The notes under the pieces are model-generated. The model did not search any database. It was not told the DNA's origin and was given only the letters and a program-made list of their open reading frames with translations. Positions 57,281 through 64,000 of a stretch of DNA of 64,000 bases are shown here, in pieces. Position numbers and translations under genes: made by a program. Numbering within the stretch: position 1 is the stretch's first letter; each line of letters opens with the position of its first letter. Origin of the DNA: Tomocerus qinae (lineage: Eukaryota; Arthropoda; Collembola; Entomobryomorpha; Tomoceridae); the NCBI GenBank assembly GCA_020055645.1, contig CM034546.1:58652001-58716000 (forward strand), written 5' to 3'.

Positions 57281-59224
57281 ATGACTTCGGAATCGGTGTC
57301 CAATTTGGATAATAAGAAAGTTTTTAATATTAGCAGCGGTACTTTAACACCTGTATGTATTGTAAGTTCTGGAGAATCACAAGACAAAGATGTCACCTAC
57401 CAAAATCTCACATTCAACTATCCACAGTATTTTCGCCATTTTTTCAATTTCAGTTACTATTTATTGCTTGCTCCATTTTACATCACTTGTAGTGGCCAAG
57501 AGCCATTCATAACTAGCAAACTACACGCAAATGTTATTCAAAAGGTAACAGTACAGTCAACATTATTAAAACTATTTTTAAATTAAAGAATATTGGGGAC
57601 CAATTTATTGATTTAAAACTTGTTTTTATTTAGGCTGTCTGCTTCTCGTTTCAATCTTTAGTGGCGTTAGTAGTGCTATTCAGAATCATGGGACATTTTA
57701 CCGTCAATATGAATTCTAATCCTAAATTCCTGCCTGTTTAACGCTGTTTTTGAGTTTATAACTGCTATGCAGCTGTATGCATATCTCTACACACTGTGGT
57801 TCCGGAAACATTTATTCATAGGTACATTCTGGAAGTCCAGTAAGCCGCCCAGCAGACATGTATGTTCATTACTATTTTACCATAATTGATATTAAATTAT
57901 TGTCTAGATATAATTATTTAAATTTCTGCAGCTACCAAAATGTAAATCTGTGTCTTTCCTATCTTTTGAAGGAATTATTAAAAACTGATTGTATATTTTA
58001 GAACATATTTGTACCAGTTGTATTAATTCTGCTGGATACATCGAGTTGGCTTTATTACCATTATGCCGAATATCGTTCCTTCTTCCATGCGGGTGACTTA
58101 AGACCGGCTGTTGGATTTTCGAAACGAATGTTTTACCTTCAAAATGATACTAGTCCAGTTCCAGAGGATCAATCTGTCACACCTGCTGAATATTGTTTGA
58201 CTGGTGCCATCTTTATCATATCCTTCTATTTTAGAATCATCATTGGTACGGCTGAGGTGTTTGCATATTTATCTGCTATCAGTGTATATGATTCTGTCAC
58301 CGCTTTCCTGCCACATTTCTCGCCCATGGTGTCTGATAATGAAATGTCCTCAACTCAAAGACAAAGAAGTGTGGTCAGTATTGATTTTAATAAATTATTT
58401 AACTTACATTAAGGATGCAAAATACCTTTATCTACTTTTCGTTTGGCAGTGAAAAGAACCTTAATCCAATTTACGTACATTGGACTGAGTTCGTTTTCAC
58501 TGCCAAACGAAAAATGGCTTAAGGGACAATAATTAAATTATTATTTGCAAGTTGTTATAAATAATCAATGCTAATTTTATAGGAAAAATTGTATGAGGCA
58601 TACAGAAACATGCAATAATCATATTTGTCAAATTAATGGAGCAGTGTCAAATATGTTTTTGTGGACTACCTCTGAATTTCTAACTTTTCTAGCGCAAAGC
58701 CTTTTTGTCATTTTGGCAAATGAACATCCGGTTCTCGAAAGAATTGCAGCTGGCTTACAAGTTATTAAATACACTGCCACTTTTATCTTAGCTGCAGAAG
58801 CCTATGACAGGGTAAATAATTTTCTACCCTAGATAAAAAATTATATTTGATTCAATTAGTTGTGGTAGGACATGGACACAACTCCTTATAATATAATGGT
58901 TATAGGCTACATCATACAAAGAGCGATTAATGGAACAGATGTGCGAATTAAATCCTAACAAATATCAGACGGATGCAGTCTTTATTGAGGCAACCGCTTA
59001 TCAACTTGGCCTTATGGGTGGAAAGTTTTTTACAGTCTCATATGGATTCATTGGAGCGGTATAAAATTCTGACCGACAATGCTATCATATCTAATGCAGT
59101 AAAATGATAATGAAATATGTGTAAAAATTGTGACTATTTCTAGACGGTTGGGGTCCTTCTCACCTACGTGTTGGTAATGGTCCAGTTTGAAATTGCGCCA
59201 ACCCAAACTAAGGGTTCTGCCTAA
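57281..59224 (+). pseudogene. Gustatory receptor 2, paralogue of the 33-kb gene, two frameshifts
   Basis: Six exons match the intact gene: 57281-57544, 57634-57859, 58002-58373, 58583-58811, 58906-59058 and 59144-59224. The C terminus keeps TYVLVMVQF. Two lesions break it. In exon 2 CCTG is tandemly duplicated (57729-57736, +4 bp) and brings a TAA in frame at 57739-57741. In exon 4, 'caataatcat' replaces 'cgaagtcat' (+1 bp) with a TAA at 58616-58618. Exons 1, 3, 5 and 6 and all splice sites are still good (donor of exon 3 is gtcagt), so decay is recent. Two separate lesions make a sequencing error unlikely, though reads should be checked. The nearby 14.1-kb insertion upstream may have come first or after. 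Confidence 0.8.
58435..58513. repeat. Hairpin insertion in intron 3 of receptor 2
   Basis: 'cttttcgtttggcagtgaaa' pairs with 'tttcactgccaaacgaaaa' around a loop that itself contains 'tccaat...attgga'. The following 'ggcttaagggacaat' resembles the terminus of the TIR element at 4713-4995. Intron 4 side sequence is otherwise like receptor 1. Confidence 0.55.
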
Positions 59225-59412
59225 CGTTAAAAATACCCAATTGCTGCTGAAAAAAAGTATATTTAAATTATTCTATTTACAAAGCTAATATTATGACCTA
59301 AAGGAGATACCGATGATTTTTTTGGAATTGTTTTTATTAGTGTGATGGGTGTCCAGTTGAATTTCTCTTGAGTGCTAGGTTCGCCCCTTAGCTGGGTTCA
59401 CTAGTAATGTAT
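59225..59412 (+). mobile_element. Dispersed repeat family 1, copy 3 (end fragment)
   Basis: Matches 27425-27585 (and the complement of 7345-7500), ending 'gctgggttcactagta'. It begins right after the receptor 2 stop codon. Confidence 0.55.
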
Positions 59413-59717
59413 AAATGTATTTAAGAACCTCCATAAGTTTGTGAATAATATTAAATACCAATAACGACAAAGATTATAATCATTTTATTAAACTTTTATT
59501 AAATAAATGTACTTACTCCTAAATACAACGAAGACGACTACTTATAATTACATATAAAATGGCCTGATTTGTACTGCTATGTTTTATGCCCTCCGATTTT
59601 TAACTTATTGGAACTTTTCCTACTGACACCTTTTAATAAAAAAGTTAACAGCTTCATATTAACATTTTTTTAAACTAAATATTCCCAAATTTTGTAAATA
59701 TGTTATAAGTGATTAAA

Positions 59718-62700
59718 TTAGATGGTCAAAAGCAAAGTAATTGTATTCTCAATAATGAATCGAATTATTAGGGCACATGTAATTTTCTTAAAAATTAAGA
59801 AACACATGACTTTTATCCCAAATGGTCTACACGTTAGAATTTTTCGTCTCATCTTAGCTGTCAATGTTAGTATTCTTCCATTTCGTTATGAAATTATTCG
59901 AATTTTCATAAATATGGCCCATGTGAGGAAGAAAATGTATTTCAAAGCAGAAAGTCCCTATGCATAAAATCGGCATGTATAAATAGGCTGTAAGCGGAAT
60001 GATTTTAAATAGCTTAATTGTGCCGTACGTGCAAAGGATATGAACAAGTACTGTGCTGAACAAAATCAGTGGAGTTAGAAAATACATATGTTCGTTGATT
60101 TTGTACATAAGCAAATTTAGAGATTGATATATATGTATAGCCTGTGTGCAGCTCTTAATTTTGACATTTGCAGGGCCCAAAAGGCTGAGGGTAGTTTTAC
60201 AACATACACATAAACCAAGTAATAGACAAAAGCTTGTATAAGCGGCTGTGATGGTATTAAGACACATGAAAAACATTGCTGCTGAAGCGAAGAGTCTTAT
60301 TGGTAGGAATGAGTAGAAATCTTCTTCGAAATGTTCCTTCATGAATCTGCCTATTGGATCCAAACTCACCCCCGAGAACAATTGTGCAGCTACAGTGAAG
60401 CTTACAGTGAATTCCACAAAAATTGCGATAGCAACCAACAATTTTGGCAAATATTTGCTAAACACTCTGCCGTTTTTGGTGGTCTTCCTTCGGTTATCTA
60501 TGGCTGTCAAAAGAAATTCCAATTTATAAAGGAATAAGAAATTAGCAATTAATTAAGCTTTACCATAAGCAATAATTAATTTAATTAATTTTTAGAATAT
60601 TTTAAAACAACAGATTTACCAGATATTAAATGAAGTTCCAGAACAATATTCTTTAGAAGAGGAAACATGTATCTCCCATTCAATAGTAATGATATTTGAA
60701 ATCCAACAAATCCTAATGCATTGACCGTGTATTGAATATATGTGCCGATTCCAGCAAATTTAAGCTTTCAGGTGATGACTGAAAAATTTGGTTTTCTATT
60801 TTATAAAATAAAGCAGAAAATTCTCTACAAAATAAAAAAATTCATAATTTTCAACCCATTCCTAATATTTTAAAAAATTCATTGAAACTGAGACAATCAT
60901 TTTATGCTTTCATAAACTAAAATAGGAATAAATTCAGTAAGTAACCGAAGGCCAGCATTGTAGAACATCCGACAATTCAAACTTTTATGAAAATTAGTAC
61001 CACCTTTCGTATGCAGCTTAGAAACCATTTCCAACCACATAAAAATCATTTCCAAACACTAGGAAATCATTTCCAAACACTTGGAAATCATTTCCAAACA
61101 ATTGGAAATCATTTCCAAATACTTGGAAACCATTTGCAAACATTTGGAAACCATTTTCGAACATTTGGAAACCATTTCCAAACACTTGTAAACCATTTCC
61201 AAGCACTTGGAAAGGTTTTTAAACACACCCAAGTGGGTGTGTTTAGTGGGAGGGGCAACCACACCCACTTGGTAAATACAGTTGTATTTTACTACCAATT
61301 TGGATTTTAAAGTTTCAAAACTAGCTGATTTCGAATAAATTGGACATTTTAACGAAATTTGAAAACTGGGTGGAGCGACTCCACCCATTTTCTAATATTT
61401 ACACAATTAAGCTGTCAAATTCTATTTTGACGTTGTGGAACATGCTGATTTCGAATAAATTAGTCAATTAAACCAAATCTGAGAAGTGGGTGGGGCCAGC
61501 CTGCCTATTTTCTAATATTTATACAATTAAGTTGTCAAATTTTATTTTAAGCTTTCGAAACATGGAAATTTTGAATAAATTAGTCATTTTAACGACACTT
61601 GAAAACTGGGTGGAGCGACTCCACCCATTTTCTTATATCTATGCAATTAAGCTATCAAATTCTATTTTGACGTTGTGGAACATGCTGATTTCGAATAAAT
61701 TAGTCAATTAAACCAAATCTGAGAAGTGGGTGAACCTACCTATTTTCTAATATTTATACAATTAAGTCGTCAAATTTTATTTTAAGCTTTTGAAACATGG
61801 AAATTTCGAATAAATAAGTCATTTTAACGACACTTGAAAACTGGGTGGAGCGACTCCACCCATTTTTTAATATCTACACAATTGAGCTGTCAAATTCTAT
61901 TTTGAGGTTTTGGAACATGCTGATTTCGAATAAATTAGTCATTTTAACCAAATCTGAGAAGTGTCTCCATGTTTCGAAATCTGAAAATAAAATTTGATAA
62001 CTTAAATGTATGAATATTAGAAAATAGATAGGCTGGCCCCACACACTTCTCAGATTTGGTTAAATTTTCTAATTTATTCGAAATCAGCATGTTCCACAAC
62101 CTCAAAATAGAATTTGACAGTTTAATTGTATAGATATTAAAAAATGGGTGGAGTCGGCACACCCAGTTTCAAATTTCGTTAAAATGACTAATTTATTCGA
62201 AATTTCCATGTTTCGAAAGCTTAAAATAAAATTTGACAACTTAATTGTATAAATATTAGAAAATAGGCAGGCTGGCCCCACCCACTTCTCAGATTTGGTT
62301 TAGTTGACTAATTTATTCGAAATCAGCATGTTCCACAACGTCAAAATAGAATTTGACAGCTTAATTGTGTAAATATTAGAAAATGGGTGGAGTCGCTCCA
62401 CCCAGTTTTCAAATTTCGTTAAAATGTCCAATTTATTCGAAATCAGCTAGTTTTGAAACTTCAAAATCCAAATTGGTAGTAAAATACAACTGTATTTACC
62501 AAGTGGGTGTGGTTGCCCCTCCCACTAAACACACCCACTTGACTGTTTAGGAATGTTTTCTAAGTGCTTGGAAATGGTCTCCAACTCAATGGAAGTAGTT
62601 GGAAAAACTTTGGACAATCATGTGTAGGACGTTTACATAACTATTAGTTTCATAAACGTCTAAAATACTGAGAGGTTAGATTGATGTGGTTGCCTTGTAT

Positions 62701-63068
62701 TCCTCTTTACTCAATATCATAGTTTTCACCTTAAGGTTCTAAGTTGCTGGAATCGGCACATATAGAATCACGTCTTGTTTCTGCATATTGGGATCTGGGG
62801 AGAACAGCTCTTTCAGCAGCCGAAATATTCCATAGGATGTACCTACAAATGCAGCTTCTGTGACAAATATCCATATCAAAAATCTAATTCTATTTTTTGT
62901 GAAAGATAGACTCAATGATTTTCTGTCCCAATCAAACACGCAAGTTAATAGAAATTTGTTAATATAGACTAGAAAATCTATAATGTCGAAAAATTCTTTG
63001 TAGTTATTATCAATTTCTACCAAATATAACGCTCGGGAACTATTTTTTGCTGCCTTTGTACTCGACAT
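59718..63068 (-). pseudogene. Chemoreceptor broken by a 2-kb transposon in exon 1 and by a frameshift
   Basis: Exon 1 is split: 63068-62761 and 60738-60620, with the element 60741-62760 in between. Removing the element and one target copy restores an open frame through ...QDVILY and into NALGFVGF up to a donor (tctg|gtaaat). Exon 2 runs from 60503, after a good polypyrimidine tract (cttttgacag), and is open to 59854. There WKNT is followed by a stop; shifting one base gives LTAKMRRKILTCRPFG and a hydrophobic end to the stop at 59718, as expected for a receptor C terminus. Intact, it would be about 403 aa. FDWDRK in exon 1 and the layout of exon 2 relate it to the minus-strand gene at 19.6-21.5 kb. 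It should be dead, unless the element is spliced out, which the frameshift makes moot. Confidence 0.75.
60741..62760. mobile_element. 2.02-kb TIR element carrying satellite arrays, copy 2
   Basis: Same termini and TA/ATAT target as the copy at 54822-56863. Inside: 61020-61215 tandem 21-bp units ('catttccaaacacttggaaa'), then 120-bp half-units forward (61320-61970) and inverted (61970-62480). The pair 'caagtgggtgtg...cacacccacttg' forms a strong hairpin at 61229-61273. The first and last ~270 bp are nearly the same as in copy 1, while the array in the middle differs in number and order of units. Frames at 60987-61310, 61490-61711 and 61944-62162 belong to the arrays. Confidence 0.85.
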
Positions 63069-64000
63069 GATTCAAATGTCATTTAACTTCTGTTAAATCT
63101 TACCAATCCAACAAATATCTTTTCCTTATAGAATCGATGGCTATAGATTAATTATTTTGCCCAGGTAGTATAAATATATCAGCAGCAGTAATAAATAGCT
63201 ATTAGATGTAGATTAAAAACTTATTATAAGCTTTAATTTAAATATTATATTTTATATTTTATACAGAGGTGGAAAAGATATGTAGGACATAGAACTGGTA
63301 TACAAGTCGTTGTTCTCTAGGTAAAATGTGGAAGTGTCGCTTGACTTGGCTTTGTTCGCATTACTGTTTGCGACGTTTATACAAATAGTTGATAGTTTAT
63401 TATGTTAAAATTTTATACAGAAGGCTAATATTAGATGAATATAATTACAAATGACGACAATCAATGATGATAATCAGATTATTAAACTTCGTAGAAATTT
63501 ATTTATTCCTATATACAAGTAAAAATGATTAATTATAAACTATTCAATCCAAACAATATAGCAAACAAATAAAAGTATATATTTGTAACTTATATCTATT
63601 AAAATCTCACAAGTTTTGGCTTCTGTTGGATTTTATAAATCTACTTGAAATAGCATGGTGAAATTGTGTCATCTGTGATTTCCAAGCAACATGTCATTAA
63701 ATACATAGCATAATAAAAGTTGAGATAGGATGTTTCCGCACATTTCCTCTCAAAATTTAACTACTAATTGTAAAGTATTTGTAAATGCTCTAATATATTT
63801 ATGGTTGATAAATACACACATTTATTTATATATATATGCATGTTTTTACTATGCTTGAATATTGAATAATATGGTTATATAAGATATAATAGATTTATTG
63901 AATTTTTGATTGGGGAAGCCAATGAAAAGATTTACTCTTGAATTTTTTTAAACTCTGAAGTTATTTAAATCCTGGATGATGGATACTTTTCTTCTTCGAG
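63069..64000. other. Intergenic, nothing recognised
   Basis: AT-rich flank upstream of the broken minus-strand receptor. No frame, repeat or motif that I can support. Confidence 0.55.

Overview
The window is AT-rich eukaryotic DNA, most likely from a hexapod or another arthropod. The evidence is four members of a 7-transmembrane chemoreceptor family (two of the copies end in the gustatory-receptor signature TYhhhhhQF), short GT-AG introns, an intact BEL/Pao retrotransposon and abundant non-autonomous DNA transposons. A springtail (Collembola) is my guess from the receptor style, but I cannot prove it from sequence alone. Genes occupy only a small part of the window; repeats dominate.

Layout. 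1-3606 is the end of a 126-bp satellite with higher-order structure. 3.6-8.1 kb is a degenerate segment that recurs at 21.9-28.5 kb, each copy carrying different transposons. 8.3-11.1 kb is a long fold-back element holding a SINE. 11.95-12.9 kb (minus) holds two small tandem CARD-domain genes. 15-19 kb holds two hAT-like elements, a near-perfect 1.1-kb fold-back element and an 82-nt hairpin. 19.6-21.5 kb (minus) is an apparently intact three-exon chemoreceptor. 25.5-26.9 kb is a non-autonomous Helitron. 28.9-31.4 kb holds hAT- and Harbinger-like elements, one nested in the other. 33.3-35.2 kb (plus) is an intact six-exon gustatory receptor (442 aa). 35.7-37.0 kb (minus) is a secreted, 16-residue-repeat, proline-rich protein. 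38.5-42.0 kb holds two more fold-back elements. 42.8-56.9 kb is a 14.1-kb nested insertion: an LTR element without coding capacity, whose second LTR was hit by an intact BEL/Pao element and then by a satellite-bearing TIR element. 57.3-59.2 kb (plus) is a paralogue of the 33-kb receptor with two frameshifts. 59.7-63.1 kb (minus) is another receptor, broken by a 2-kb TIR element inside a coding exon and by a frameshift.

How it fits together. The 33-kb receptor and its flank (about 32.1-35.2 kb) and the 57-kb receptor with its flank (from about 42.15 kb) are a duplicated block. The downstream copy has been split by insertions and has decayed, while the upstream copy still reads through. Several insertions can be proved inside the window, because a paralogous segment, a second LTR or the opposite arm of a palindrome gives the empty site; target-site duplications (TSDs) agree. 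The two CARD halves are split by an intron at the same place in both copies, which points to local duplication of an innate-immunity or apoptosis-type adaptor.

No tRNA, rRNA, CRISPR array or prokaryotic operon was seen. Exon boundaries were placed by eye from GT-AG sites and comparison of paralogues.
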